Origin: Rhodospirillales bacterium
GTDB lineage: Bacteria; Pseudomonadota; Alphaproteobacteria; Acetobacterales; Acetobacteraceae
DNA: 64,000 nucleotides
Direction of reading: 5' to 3'
Assembly (NCBI GenBank): GCA_025359905.1
Contig: JANYDF010000107.1
Span: 46,717 to 110,716 of the forward strand
Below are positions 46,356 through 55,607 of the stretch, piece after piece. The position numbers and the translations under genes are program-made. The notes below the pieces were generated by a model that worked only from the letters and a program-made list of their open reading frames with translations, searched no databases and had not been told where the DNA came from. Every line of letters starts with the position of its first letter. Position 1 is the first letter of the stretch.

Positions 46356-48076
46356 TCAATCGTTCAGCACATGCATCGCGTGGCGCACCACGGTATTGTG
46401 CGATAGCGCCAAATACTGTGCGAACAGCTTGCCGTAGGTGGCGGCGGTTGCCGGGTTGGGGTGCCAGTCGGCAAAACTGGCCGCGCCAAATCGCCGCGCG
46501 CCGTCGGCGTAGCCGCTCACCACGCCGCTGGCGACCGCGCCATGAATGGCCGCCCCCACCGCCGTGGCATGGGCGATCTGTGGCACCTGGATGGTGCGGC
46601 CCAGCACATCGGCCATCATTTGCATCAGCAGCGGGTTGTTGCTGGACAGGCCGCTGGTCAGCAGGATGCGCTGGATGGGCGCGCCACCGGCTGCCATGTG
46701 TTCGATGATGGTGCGGGCGCCAAAGCACAGCGATTCGAGCAAAGCGCGGTAGATGCCGGCCGAGGTGATTTGCAGATTGAACCCGAGCAGCATTCCGCTC
46801 AATGAGGCATCGCCGAACGGCACGCGGCAGCCGTTCCACCAGTCCAATGCAATGAGGTGGTTTTGCCCCGGTTGCAGTGCTGCAGCGGCGGCATTGTAGC
46901 GGGCGAAGTTTTCGGCCGGCTGATCGGCGCGCGGAAAGGCGCTGACGAACCAATCCAGCATATCGCCGAATCCCGCCTGCCCGGCCTCGTAGCACCAAAA
47001 GCCCGGCAGCACGCCGTCCTTGGCCACGCCTTCGAGCCCCTTGGGGAGCGGGCGCTGCTGATCGTCGAGCAACAGGAACGCCGCGGAGGTGCCCAGCGCG
47101 CCGACCAGCGTCCCGGCTTCGACCGCACCGACGGCTGGCATGACGATGTGCGAGTCGATCACCGCGACCGCCACGGCGGTGCTGCCCAGAATGCCGGTGC
47201 GTTCGCGCCATTCGGCCGAGAGGCCGCCGGCGGCATGGCCGATGGGGAACGGGTTGGCCAGCTTGGGCAGCAGACCGGGGATTGCATCGGGGTAGCCGAT
47301 CCCTGGTTGAAATTGCGCCTTATACCAGATCTCGCTGACCAAGACTCATCGTCGTTGCCGGGCTTGACCCGGCAATCCATGGCGCCGCACAGAGCATCTC
47401 GCGTCTAACACCGAGCGTTGGCATGGATCGCCGGGTCAAGCCCGGCGATGACGATCAAATAGATCACGGGTTCTTTCCCACGAGATTTGGTATTATAGGC
47501 GGCGAAGCCTTGGCTGCGGGCTTCCTGGCCGGTGAACTGCCACACCAGCCAGTCGCCGCCTTCGATGAAGCGGTCCGCCGCCACCCACAACGCGGGGGCC
47601 TCGTCGGCCAATTGCGCTGCTTTTGCCAGCAACCATTCCGCCGACACCTTGCCGCCGAACGGGTCCATGAACTTGCCATGCGCCGCGTTCAGGCGGTCCG
47701 CCCAAGGTTGCGCCGCCTGATGTTTCCAAAGTTTGACGTAAGCGTGCGGCTGATCGGAATACAACACCGAGAGCGGCGTGCCATCGGCGCGCGCGGGCAG
47801 CGGGGAACTGGCGGTGAAGCCCAAGCCGATGCCGTGGACGATCTTGCCGCGCCCGATTGTGCCCAGAATCTGCTCGGCTGCCTCGGTATAGTCTGGCGCA
47901 TGTTGCAATGCCCAGGCGGGCGGCAGGCGTGTGCCATCGGGCAGCGTGTCGGACATCACCCGGTGACGGTAGGTGTGGGTGTGACTGGCTTCGATGCGGC
48001 CGGATGCGGCATCGATCAGCACGCCGCGCGCCGACAATGTGCCGTAGTCGAGCCCGATGATGTAGCCGCCGCTCAT
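46356..48076 (-). pseudogene. araB: L-ribulokinase (AraB, FGGY family) interrupted by a palindromic element
   Basis: The N-terminal part (47405-48076) reads IIGLDYGTLSARGVLIDAAS and PLSVLYSDQPHAYVKLWKHQ, typical of AraB-type kinases, up to SQGFAAY. The C-terminal part (46356-47342) resumes at KAQFQPGIGYPDAIPG and includes GALGTSAAF, the ATP-site ILLTSGLSSNNPLLMQMMAD and a normal end. Between them sits a 170-bp element with 3-bp target duplication. Removing the element and one TTA joins Tyr and Lys in frame, giving an intact protein of about 510 aa. As it stands the kinase is split and presumably inactive. The start lies one base after the stop of the flavoprotein gene. Confidence 0.85.
47323..47492. 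mobile_element. Non-autonomous TIR element (MITE-like, 170 bp) inserted in araB
   Basis: Terminal inverted repeats TACCAGATCTCG and CGAGATTTGGTA bound the element, which has a direct TTA duplication on each side (47320-47322 and 47493-47495; a TA duplication with a one-base offset also fits). Inside, two 34-base arms (47348-47381 and 47422-47455) are near-perfect reverse complements, and each contains the small hairpin GCCGGGCTTGACCCGGC. It encodes no protein. A degenerate relative lies at 14071. Confidence 0.85.
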
Positions 48077-48077
48077 G

Positions 48078-50528
48078 TCAGCCGCCCCGCACGCGCAGAT
48101 TGGCCGGATCGTACAGCGGTTTCAGCGATGCCGTCGCGGGGTGGCGCACCCCGGCGATGTCGATCTCGTAGCGTCCACTGTTGACGAAGTCCGCAGTAAC
48201 CGGCTCGCCATTGTTGGAGATGTAGCCTAGGCCGATGGCGCGGCCGATGGTGTGCCCGTACATCGCCGAGGTGATGCGCCCGGCAATCGCCCCGTCGCGC
48301 AACACCGGCTCGTTATGGTACAGCAGCGGCTCGGCGTCGTGCAGCGCGAACTGTACCAGCCGCCGGGTCAGGCCGCGTTGTTTCTGGCCCAGCAACGCGT
48401 CGCGCCCGATGAAGCCACCGGCTTTGTTCATCGCGACTGCGAAACCCAGCCCGGCTTCGAACGGCGTGTCCTCATCGGTGATGTCGTGGCCCCAATGGCG
48501 GTAGGCCTTTTCCATCCGCAGCGAATTCAGCGCGTGATAGCCCGCGTGCTTCAGGCCGAACGCTTCGCCTGCCGCGATGATGGTCTCGTAGACGCCGTGG
48601 ACAAATTCGGTGGGCACGTAAAGTTCCCAGCCCAGTTCGCCAACATAAGTGATTCGGCTGGCGCGCACGCGGGCGTAGCCGAGGTCGATGATCTGCGAGG
48701 TGGCGAACGGGAATGCCGCGTTCGACAAATCCGCATCGGTCAGCGTTGCCAGCAGATCGCGCGCGCGCGGACCCATCACACCCAGCATCGCGGTGCCGGA
48801 GGTGGCATCGAACGCCACGGCCCTGGCGCCATCTGGAATGTGGCGCTTCAGCCATGCCAAATCGCGCGTCTGCGCCGCCGCCGCTGTTACAACCAGAAAC
48901 CGATCCGCCGCTTCGCGCGTGACGGTCAAATCAGCCTCGATGCCGCCGCGTTCGTTCAGCCATTGCGTGTAGACGATTTTGCCAACCGGCACGGCGACGT
49001 CGTTGGCGCAGATGCGGTTCAGCACTGCTTCGGCATCCGGGCCTTCGACAATGTATTTGGCGAACGAGGATTGATCGAACAGGCCGGCCGCCTCACGCAC
49101 CGCGCGATGCTCGGCAGCCGAGGCATCGAACCAGTTTTGCCGCTGGTAGCTGTAGCGGTATTCGGGCGTTTCGCCGGGGGCCGCGAACCAATTGGGCCGC
49201 TCCCAGCCTGCGGTTTCGCCGAAGCAGGCCCCGGCGGCCTTAAGCGGCGCGTGCAGCGCCGAGCGCCGCACGCCGCGCGCGGTTTCCGGCTGGCGGAATG
49301 GCCAATGCATCGCATACAGCAAGCCCAGCCCTTCAACCGTGCGCGCTTGCAGGTAGGTCTTGTTGCGCTGGAACGGCATCATCCGGCGGATATCGACGTC
49401 CCACAAATCCATCGGCGGATGCCCGTCGACGATCCAATCCGACAGCACCTTGCCAGCGCCGCCCGCCGACTGGATGCCGATGGAATTGAATCCGGCGGCG
49501 ACAAACAGGTTGCGCACTTCCGGCGTTTCGCCCAGCAGATAGCGGTCGTCCGGCGTAAAGCTCTCCGGCCCGTTGAAGAACAGTTGAATGCCCGCCTTGC
49601 CCAAAACCGGCACGCGCTTGATTGCCCCGGCCAGCAGCGGTTCGATATGGTCGAAATCGGCCGGCAACTGGTCGAAGCTGAATTCTTCCGAGATGCCTTG
49701 CATGCCCCAGGGCTTCGCCACCGGCTCGAACCAGCCGACCAGCAACTTGCCTGCGTCCTCCTTGAAGTATGTGCAGCCGTCGGCGTCGCGCAGCACCGGC
49801 AGATGGCGCTGCAACTCCGCGATTGGCTCGGTGACGATGTAGAAATGCTCGGCGGCGTGCAACGGCACGGTGGTTCCGGCCTTGGCACCGAGCTCGCGCG
49901 CCCACATGCCGGCGCAATTCACCACGATGCCGGCCTGGATATCGCCGCTGGCGGTGCGCACGCCGATAGCGCGGCCGTTTTCCACCACGATGTCGGTAAC
50001 TTTGATGTCCTCGAACACCCGGGCACCACGGCTGCGCGCCCCCTTGGCCAGCGCCTGCGTGGTGTCGATCGGGTTGGTCTGGCCGTCCTTCGGCAGATGC
50101 ACCGCGCCCACCAGATCATCGGTATTCAGCAACGGCCACAATTCCTGCGCGCGTTGCGGCGTCAGCACGTGAACGTCCAGGCCGAAGCAGCGCGCCATGG
50201 CTGCTCCGCGCTTGAGTTCCTCCATGCGCTGATCGTTCGTGGCGACCGCCAGCGAGCCGATTTGCTTGAAGCCGGTGGCCTGGCCGGTTTCCTGTTCCAG
50301 CGTGGTGTAAAGCTGTGCGGTGTATTGCGCGAGGCGGGTCAGGTTGTGCGTGGCGCGCAACTGGCCGACCAGCCCGGCGGCGTGCCATGTGGTGCCGCTG
50401 GTGAGCTTCTTGCGCTCCAGCAGCACCACGTCGGTGCAGCCACGCAGAGTCAGGTGATACGCGACGCTACAGCCGACGATGCCGCCGCCGACGATGACCA
50501 CCTGGGCGCGCTTCGGTAGATCAGCCAC
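48078..50528 (-). CDS. Dimethylglycine/sarcosine dehydrogenase-like flavoprotein with folate-binding domain (A)
   Basis: Two-domain enzyme of 816 aa from GTG 50528, with GGAGG before it. N-terminal FAD oxidoreductase domain (1-375): VVIVGGGIVGCSVAYHL, and the covalent-flavin-type motif TTWHAAG at about residues 46-52. Next comes an FAO_M linker. The C-terminal GcvT tetrahydrofolate domain (about 430-715) and barrel (to 810) include MGPRARDLL and YVGELGWELYVP. Such enzymes demethylate N-methyl amines and pass the C1 unit to tetrahydrofolate. It is upstream of and adjacent to the broken kinase, and divergent from a second copy of the family. Confidence 0.92.
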   Translation of the reverse strand: MADLPKRAQVVIVGGGIVGCSVAYHLTLRGCTDVVLLERKKLTSGTTWHAAGLVGQLRATHNLTRLAQYTAQLYTTLEQETGQATGFKQIGSLAVATNDQRMEELKRGAAMARCFGLDVHVLTPQRAQELWPLLNTDDLVGAVHLPKDGQTNPIDTTQALAKGARSRGARVFEDIKVTDIVVENGRAIGVRTASGDIQAGIVVNCAGMWARELGAKAGTTVPLHAAEHFYIVTEPIAELQRHLPVLRDADGCTYFKEDAGKLLVGWFEPVAKPWGMQGISEEFSFDQLPADFDHIEPLLAGAIKRVPVLGKAGIQLFFNGPESFTPDDRYLLGETPEVRNLFVAAGFNSIGIQSAGGAGKVLSDWIVDGHPPMDLWDVDIRRMMPFQRNKTYLQARTVEGLGLLYAMHWPFRQPETARGVRRSALHAPLKAAGACFGETAGWERPNWFAAPGETPEYRYSYQRQNWFDASAAEHRAVREAAGLFDQSSFAKYIVEGPDAEAVLNRICANDVAVPVGKIVYTQWLNERGGIEADLTVTREAADRFLVVTAAAAQTRDLAWLKRHIPDGARAVAFDATSGTAMLGVMGPRARDLLATLTDADLSNAAFPFATSQIIDLGYARVRASRITYVGELGWELYVPTEFVHGVYETIIAAGEAFGLKHAGYHALNSLRMEKAYRHWGHDITDEDTPFEAGLGFAVAMNKAGGFIGRDALLGQKQRGLTRRLVQFALHDAEPLLYHNEPVLRDGAIAGRITSAMYGHTIGRAIGLGYISNNGEPVTADFVNSGRYEIDIAGVRHPATASLKPLYDPANLRVRGG

Positions 50529-50561
50529 GAGCGATCCTCCATGTCAGCTTATATCGTTGAT

Positions 50562-50616
50562 GAAAAATTATGGGAAACTTTCATTCTTGTGAAGATGAAT
50601 TTTTCTGGATTATGCT
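50562..50616. promoter_or_regulatory. Shared divergent control region with palindromic operator candidate
   Basis: An AT-rich island between the two flavoprotein genes contains the near-palindrome TTCATTCTTGTGAAGATGAA (50580-50599), flanked by GAAAAATT (50562-50569) and AATTTTTC (50598-50605). On the minus strand TTCACA overlaps the palindrome, followed 15 bases on by CATAAT; on the plus strand TTGTGA is followed by TATGCT at 18 bases. A regulator bound here could control both directions. The XRE-cupin gene downstream is the obvious candidate. Confidence 0.45.
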
Positions 50617-50657
50617 GCTCGGCGCCTCCCAAGCCGGAACCGGAAAGGCCCATCAGA

Positions 50658-53084
50658 ATGGCGGACCATGCGCGCGTTGTGATTATCGGTGGCGGCGCGG
50701 TTGGCGTCAGTTCGCTGTATCATTTGGCCAAGCTGGGCTGGACAGATTGCCTACTGTTGGAACAGAACGAGTTGACCTCCGGGTCCACATGGCACGCGGC
50801 GGGCAATTGCCCGACTTATTCGACCGGCTGGGGTTCGCTAAAGCTGCAAAAATATTCTGCCGATCTGTATCGCCGTCTGGGCGATGAGGTCGATTACCCG
50901 ATGAATTACCATGTCGTCGGCGCGGTGCGCTTGGCGCACACACAAGAACGCATGGATGAATTCGCCCATGTGCGCGCCATGGCGCGGTCCAACGGCATGG
51001 AATACGACATCCTGACGCCCGCCGAGATCGTCGAGAAGCATCCGCTGATCACGCTGGACGATTTGAAGGGCGCATTATGGGACCCGTACGACGGCGACAT
51101 CGACCCGGCGCAGTTGACCCAGGCGCTGGCCAAGGGGGCGCGCGATCTGGGGGCCAAGATTAAGCGGTTCACCAAGGTGACGGCACTGGCGCAATTGCCG
51201 GATGGGCGCTGGCGGGTGACGACCGACAAAGACGGCGAGATTATCGCCGACAACGTGGTGAATGCGGCGGGCTACCGGGCGGGCGAGGTGATGGCGCTGG
51301 TTGGCCGCTCGCTGCCCATAGTGACCATGTCGCACCAGTATTTAGTGACCGAGGATGTGCCCGAATTGGTGGCGCGCAGTGAGCGCCTGCCGCTGATGCG
51401 CGACCCGGATGTGTCGTATTATTTGCGCCAGGAACGCCACGGCTTCATTCTCGGCCCATACGAATGGCAGGCCACGCCGATGTGGCTGGACGGCGTGCCA
51501 GAAGATTTCGCTTTCAAATTGTGGAACGACGATCTCGGCCGCCTGGACACCTATATTCAGGCGGCGATGGAACGGGTGCCTCCGCTGGCCAATGCTGGGG
51601 TGCGCCGCGTGATTAACGGTCCGATTCCGTATTCACCGGACGGCAACCCGTATATCGGCCCGGAGCGCGGGTTGAAGAATTTCTACCACGCCAACACGTT
51701 TTCCTTCGGCATCGCGCAGGCGGGCGGTGCGGGCAAGGCGCTGGCCGAATGGGTGGTGTATGGCGGGCCGGAATGGGATTTGTGGTCGTTCGACCGCCGC
51801 CGTTACACCGGCTATGCCGATCAGGTCTACACCACGGCCAAGGCTATTGAGGTTTATCAGAACGAATACGCCCCGGCGTTTCCCAACGAGGAAAAGCCCG
51901 CTGGCCGCCCGCTGCAAACCTCGCCGCTGTATGAAACGCTGAAGGCCAAGGGCGCGCATTTCGGCGCGCGCAGCGGCTGGGAGCGGGCGATCTTCTTCGA
52001 TCCGGCGCACACGGTGGCCGAACATACGCTGTCGTTCCGGCGCAGTAAAAGCTGGCTGGATGTGGTGGGTGCCGAGGTCAAGGCGGTACGGGAAGCCGTG
52101 GGGATTCTCGATCTGCCTGGTTTCACCAAATTCGAAGTCTCCGGCCCTGGCGCTGCAGCTTATCTCGATCGGCTGAGTTGCTCACGTCTGCCAAATTTGG
52201 GCCGTGTCAGTCTCGCTTACGTGCTGACGGAGCAGGGCAAGCTGCTGAGCGAATTCACCATCACGCGCACCGCGCCGGATGCGTTCAATCTGATTGGGGC
52301 CGCCATTTCGGAGTGGCACGATCTGGACGTGTTGCAATCGGGCTTGCCCGCCGATGGCTCGGTCACCATCGACAACGTCTCGGCGGCCATCGGGTCGCTG
52401 ATCATCGCCGGACCGCGCGCCCGCGATGTGCTGGCGCGGATCACCGAGGCCGATCTGTCCAACGCGGCGTTTCCTTGGCTCAGCGCCAAGCGGATCGTTG
52501 TTGCCGGATGCGAGGTGTTCGCCATGCGGGTGAACTATGTCGGCGAGCTCGGCTGGGAGTTGCACGCGCCGATGGCCGAGTTGCCAGGTATTTATGCGGC
52601 GGCCTGGGCGGCGGGCGCGGCATTCGGGATGCGCGATTTCGGGCTGTACGCGATGGAATCGCTGCGGCTGGACAAGTGCTATCGCGGTTGGAAGTCCGAT
52701 CTGGAAACTGGCTTCACGGCGCACGAAGCCTCGCTGGAGCGTTTCGTTTCCCTGCAAAAGCCGGTGTTTCAGGGCCGCGATGCGGTGGCGGCGGAAGTGG
52801 CGCGCGGCATTGCGCGGCGGTTTGTTCCGCTGACACTCGATGACGACGGCGACGCCGATGTGCCGTTCTGCGCGCCGATTTTCCACGGCGGCGTCAACGC
52901 GGGCATCGTCACGTCCGGCGGCTGGAGCTTTACGCTGAACAAAAGCATCGCCCTGGCCTATGTGCGGGCCGATTTGGCTGCACCCGGCACCAAAGTGGAC
53001 ATCGAGATTTTCGGACAGAACCGCGCGGCCACGGTGGGCAGCGAGCCGTTGTTCGATCCTGAAAACCTGCGCCTGCGCGCTTGA
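50658..53084 (+). CDS. Dimethylglycine dehydrogenase-like flavoprotein with folate-binding domain (B)
   Basis: Enzyme of 808 aa, same architecture as its divergent neighbour but clearly different in sequence. FAD motif VVIIGGGAVGVSSLYHL (residues 7-23), covalent-flavin-type STWHAAGNCPTYSTGW (about 47), then the linker and the GcvT-like domain from about 420 with YVGELGWELHAPM. The SxK folate loop is less conserved than in neighbour A. ATG 50658 was chosen; an in-frame ATG at 50541 would add 39 atypical residues. It begins a four-gene operon with an XRE-cupin regulator and two amino-sugar genes, so the substrate may be an N-alkyl amino sugar or amino acid derivative. Confidence 0.9.
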   Translation: MADHARVVIIGGGAVGVSSLYHLAKLGWTDCLLLEQNELTSGSTWHAAGNCPTYSTGWGSLKLQKYSADLYRRLGDEVDYPMNYHVVGAVRLAHTQERMDEFAHVRAMARSNGMEYDILTPAEIVEKHPLITLDDLKGALWDPYDGDIDPAQLTQALAKGARDLGAKIKRFTKVTALAQLPDGRWRVTTDKDGEIIADNVVNAAGYRAGEVMALVGRSLPIVTMSHQYLVTEDVPELVARSERLPLMRDPDVSYYLRQERHGFILGPYEWQATPMWLDGVPEDFAFKLWNDDLGRLDTYIQAAMERVPPLANAGVRRVINGPIPYSPDGNPYIGPERGLKNFYHANTFSFGIAQAGGAGKALAEWVVYGGPEWDLWSFDRRRYTGYADQVYTTAKAIEVYQNEYAPAFPNEEKPAGRPLQTSPLYETLKAKGAHFGARSGWERAIFFDPAHTVAEHTLSFRRSKSWLDVVGAEVKAVREAVGILDLPGFTKFEVSGPGAAAYLDRLSCSRLPNLGRVSLAYVLTEQGKLLSEFTITRTAPDAFNLIGAAISEWHDLDVLQSGLPADGSVTIDNVSAAIGSLIIAGPRARDVLARITEADLSNAAFPWLSAKRIVVAGCEVFAMRVNYVGELGWELHAPMAELPGIYAAAWAAGAAFGMRDFGLYAMESLRLDKCYRGWKSDLETGFTAHEASLERFVSLQKPVFQGRDAVAAEVARGIARRFVPLTLDDDGDADVPFCAPIFHGGVNAGIVTSGGWSFTLNKSIALAYVRADLAAPGTKVDIEIFGQNRAATVGSEPLFDPENLRLRA

Positions 53085-53641
53085 TGGATGGGATCGGCAT
53101 CGGCGCGCAGTTGCGCGAACTGCGCCGGGTCAAGGGACTGACGCTGCAACAAGTGGCCGATGCAGTTGGCGTGTCGATCGGCTATCTCAGCCAGATCGAA
53201 CGCGACCGCTCGAAGCTGCCGATTGGCACGTTGAAGAAGCTGGCCGATCTGCTCGGCGTGCACATGAACTGGTTTTTCCAGCCGGAAGTGCAGGGACCGG
53301 CTGGCGAGCGCGACTTCATCGTGCGCGCCGGACGGCGCCGCAAAATGTCGTTCACCGGCACCGGCATTCATGAGGAGCTGCTGTCGCCCAATCTGAACGG
53401 CCCGCTGGAGATGCTGCTCAGTGTGATCGAGCCCGGCTCGGACAGCGATTTCTATAGCCATGACGGGGCTGAGGCGGGTTACGTGCTGTCCGGCACGATG
53501 GATTTGTGGATCGGCGAAAGCTATTTCCGCCTGGAGGCTGGCGACAGCTTTTCGTTCAAGAGCACCACGCCGCATCGCTGCGCCAATCCGGGCAAGGTGG
53601 CGGCCCAAGTGGTCTGGATCATCACGCCGCCGCACTATTGA
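53084..53641 (+). CDS. XRE family transcriptional regulator with cupin sensor domain
   Basis: Regulator of 185 aa. Residues 8-62 form the Cro/C1-type helix-turn-helix (LRELRRVKGLTLQQVADAVG, VSIGYLSQIERDRSKLPIGT), and about 100-180 a cupin_2 barrel (DFYSHDGAEAGYVLSGTMDL, FRLEAGDSFSFKSTTPHRCA). This group (PuuR/SutR-like) usually senses small nitrogenous metabolites. ATG 53084 overlaps the flavoprotein stop (TGATG), so it is produced with its presumed target enzyme and could autoregulate the divergent control region at 50.6 kb. Confidence 0.93.
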   Translation: MDGIGIGAQLRELRRVKGLTLQQVADAVGVSIGYLSQIERDRSKLPIGTLKKLADLLGVHMNWFFQPEVQGPAGERDFIVRAGRRRKMSFTGTGIHEELLSPNLNGPLEMLLSVIEPGSDSDFYSHDGAEAGYVLSGTMDLWIGESYFRLEAGDSFSFKSTTPHRCANPGKVAAQVVWIITPPHY

Positions 53642-53689
53642 CGGCAAGATTTGGCGCGTGCGCACACTATAACCGGCGTGGAGGCGGCG

Positions 53690-54565
53690 ATGAGCGAGCG
53701 ATTTTATCTTGGGATCGATGGCGGCGGCACCACCTGCCGCGCGCGCGTCACCGATGCCGCCGGGCGCACGCTGGGCGAGGGCGTGGCCGGTGCGGCTAAC
53801 GTGACCCTCGGTGTCGATGTTTCGGTCGCGGCCATTCTGCAAGCGGCTGACAGCGCCTTCGCGGCAGCCGGGCTGGATGCTGCGGCCAAGGCGAAAACCC
53901 GCGGTGGCTTTGGACTGGCGGGCGCCAACGTGCCAAGTTTGGCCGATGGCGTGCGCGCCGCGCGCTGGCCGTTTGCGGCCATTGCGGTCGCGTCCGATGC
54001 CGAAATTGCCTGTCTGGGCGCGCATGGCGGCGGCGATGGGGCGATCCTGATCGCCGGCACCGGCTCGCAGGGGCTGGCCATTGTCGGCGGCAAAACCACC
54101 ACGGTCGGCGGCTGGGGCTTTGCGGTGTCCGATGACGCATCCGGCGCCATTCTTGGCCGCGCCGCCGCGCGGGCCGCTGTCTCGGCCGTCGATGGGCTGG
54201 AGCAGCAAACGGCATTGACCGATGCGGTCATGGCGGGCTTGGGCGGCAGCCCAGCGCACGCGGTGGAATGGGCGGCCACCGCCAAACCGCGCGACTATGC
54301 CGCGTTCGTGCCATTGGTGCTGGACCATGCAGCCCAGCACGATCCGGTCGCCAACCAGCTGCTTGCCAATGCCGTCGCCGAGGCGGCGCATCTGCTCGAC
54401 CGGCTGGTCGCACTCGGCGCGCGCCGCGTATGTTTGATGGGCGGCCTCACGGACGTGTATCTTGCCCGCTTGCCGGAGCGATTTGCCACCGTGATGGTGC
54501 CGCCGCAGGGCGATGCGATGGATGGCGCGCTGGCCTTGGCCCGAACTGCCGTTCCAAAGCAATGA
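53690..54565 (+). CDS. BadF/BadG/BcrA/BcrD ATPase family protein, N-acetylglucosamine kinase-like
   Basis: ASKHA-fold sugar kinase of 291 aa with GGAGG before ATG. Phosphate-1 motif LGIDGGGTTCRARV (residues 7-20), a second phosphate motif in ILIAGTGSQGLAI (about 120) and GGWGFAVSDDASGAILGRAA (about 140). The adenosine motif is LGARRVCLMGGLTDVYLARL. These match bacterial and animal GlcNAc kinases. The following gene is a SIS-domain deaminase, so together they resemble the NagK/NagB-II branch of amino-sugar use. No NagA deacetylase is seen nearby, so the substrate may be free glucosamine or another amine-linked sugar. Confidence 0.88.
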   Translation: MSERFYLGIDGGGTTCRARVTDAAGRTLGEGVAGAANVTLGVDVSVAAILQAADSAFAAAGLDAAAKAKTRGGFGLAGANVPSLADGVRAARWPFAAIAVASDAEIACLGAHGGGDGAILIAGTGSQGLAIVGGKTTTVGGWGFAVSDDASGAILGRAAARAAVSAVDGLEQQTALTDAVMAGLGGSPAHAVEWAATAKPRDYAAFVPLVLDHAAQHDPVANQLLANAVAEAAHLLDRLVALGARRVCLMGGLTDVYLARLPERFATVMVPPQGDAMDGALALARTAVPKQ

Positions 54566-54578
54566 AAGGCCGCGCCGC

Positions 54579-55607
54579 ATGACCGCCAGCACGTTGATGG
54601 CCGCCGAGATTGCCGAAACCCCGGCTGCCGTGGCGCGGTTTTTCGACCATGAAGCGGCAGCGCTGCGCGACCTCGGCGCCAGACTGCGGCGGCTCGCGCC
54701 CCGCTACGTGGTCACCTGCGCGCGTGGCTCGTCCGACCATGCTGCCAGCTATTTCAAGTATGCGCTGGAAATTCTGGCAGGCATTCCGGTGGCCTCCATC
54801 GGTCCCTCGGTCGCCTCGATCTATCGCGCGCCGCTGCGCCTGGATGGCGCGCTGCTGATTTCGGTCTCGCAGTCCGGTCAAAGCCCCGACATCGTCACCC
54901 TGCAAGCTGCCGCGCGCGCGGCGGGCGCGTTCGCGGTGGCGGTGGTGAACGATGCGGACTCACCGCTGGCGCGCGAGGCCGACGCGGTGCTGCCGCTGCA
55001 GGCCGGGCCGGAACGCAGCGTTGCCGCCACCAAAAGCTGCATCGGCTCGGCGGCGGTGCTGGCCGCGCTGATCGGCGCATGGCAGCAGGACGACGCGCTG
55101 GGCGGAGCGGCGCGCGACTTGCCGCAGGCGCTCGACCGCGCCAACGCCGCCGATTGGACGGCGCCGCTGCCGATGCTGATTCAGGCGCAGTCGGCCTACG
55201 TGATCGCACGCGGTCCGGCCTATCCGGTGGCCATGGAAGCGGCCTTAAAATTGAAAGAGACCTCGGTGCTGCATGCCGAGGCGTTCAGTGGTGCCGAGGT
55301 TATGCACGGGCCATTGCAATTGCTGCACCCAGGCTTCCCGGTGTTGGCGTTCCGTCCGCGCGACGCTGCCCACGCCGCGATGGGCACTGCGATTGACCGG
55401 CTGGCGGCTGCTGGCGGGCAAGTGTTCACCTGCGAGGACGGCCCGGCGGCACCCAATCGCCTGCCGTTTACCGCCACCGGACACAGCGTGCTCGACCCGC
55501 TGGCAATGTTGCTGTCGTTCTACGGACTCGCCGAACAAACCGCCCGCGCCCGGGGCCACGATCCGGACCGGCCGTCGCATCTGCGCAAAGTGACCGAGAC
55601 GGTCTGA
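54579..55607 (+). CDS. SIS domain sugar isomerase/deaminase (NagB-II or deglycase-like)
   Basis: Protein of 342 aa with two sugar-isomerase domains (about 30-165 and 190-335), equal to the isomerase half of GlmS without the glutaminase half. Motifs: CARGSSDHAASYFKYALE, ISVSQSGQSPDIV, AATKSCIGSAAVLAAL, LKLKETSVLHAEAFSGAEVM. These match the NagB-II type glucosamine-6-phosphate deaminases, and also fructosamine-6-phosphate deglycases (FrlB, AgaS relatives). The 13-base gap to the kinase gene shows co-transcription. Next to an N-dealkylating-type flavoprotein, a deglycase role is a fair alternative. Confidence 0.88.
   Translation: MTASTLMAAEIAETPAAVARFFDHEAAALRDLGARLRRLAPRYVVTCARGSSDHAASYFKYALEILAGIPVASIGPSVASIYRAPLRLDGALLISVSQSGQSPDIVTLQAAARAAGAFAVAVVNDADSPLAREADAVLPLQAGPERSVAATKSCIGSAAVLAALIGAWQQDDALGGAARDLPQALDRANAADWTAPLPMLIQAQSAYVIARGPAYPVAMEAALKLKETSVLHAEAFSGAEVMHGPLQLLHPGFPVLAFRPRDAAHAAMGTAIDRLAAAGGQVFTCEDGPAAPNRLPFTATGHSVLDPLAMLLSFYGLAEQTARARGHDPDRPSHLRKVTETV

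Noticed and set aside
48252..50519. A 755-codon open frame antisense to flavoprotein A
   Set aside because: Composition is typical of an antisense shadow, and the minus-strand protein has FAD and GcvT motifs along its whole length.
50541..50657. A 39-residue N-terminal extension of flavoprotein B from ATG 50541
   Set aside because: It runs through the AT-rich palindrome and promoter-like elements and precedes the canonical MADHARVVIIGGG start.
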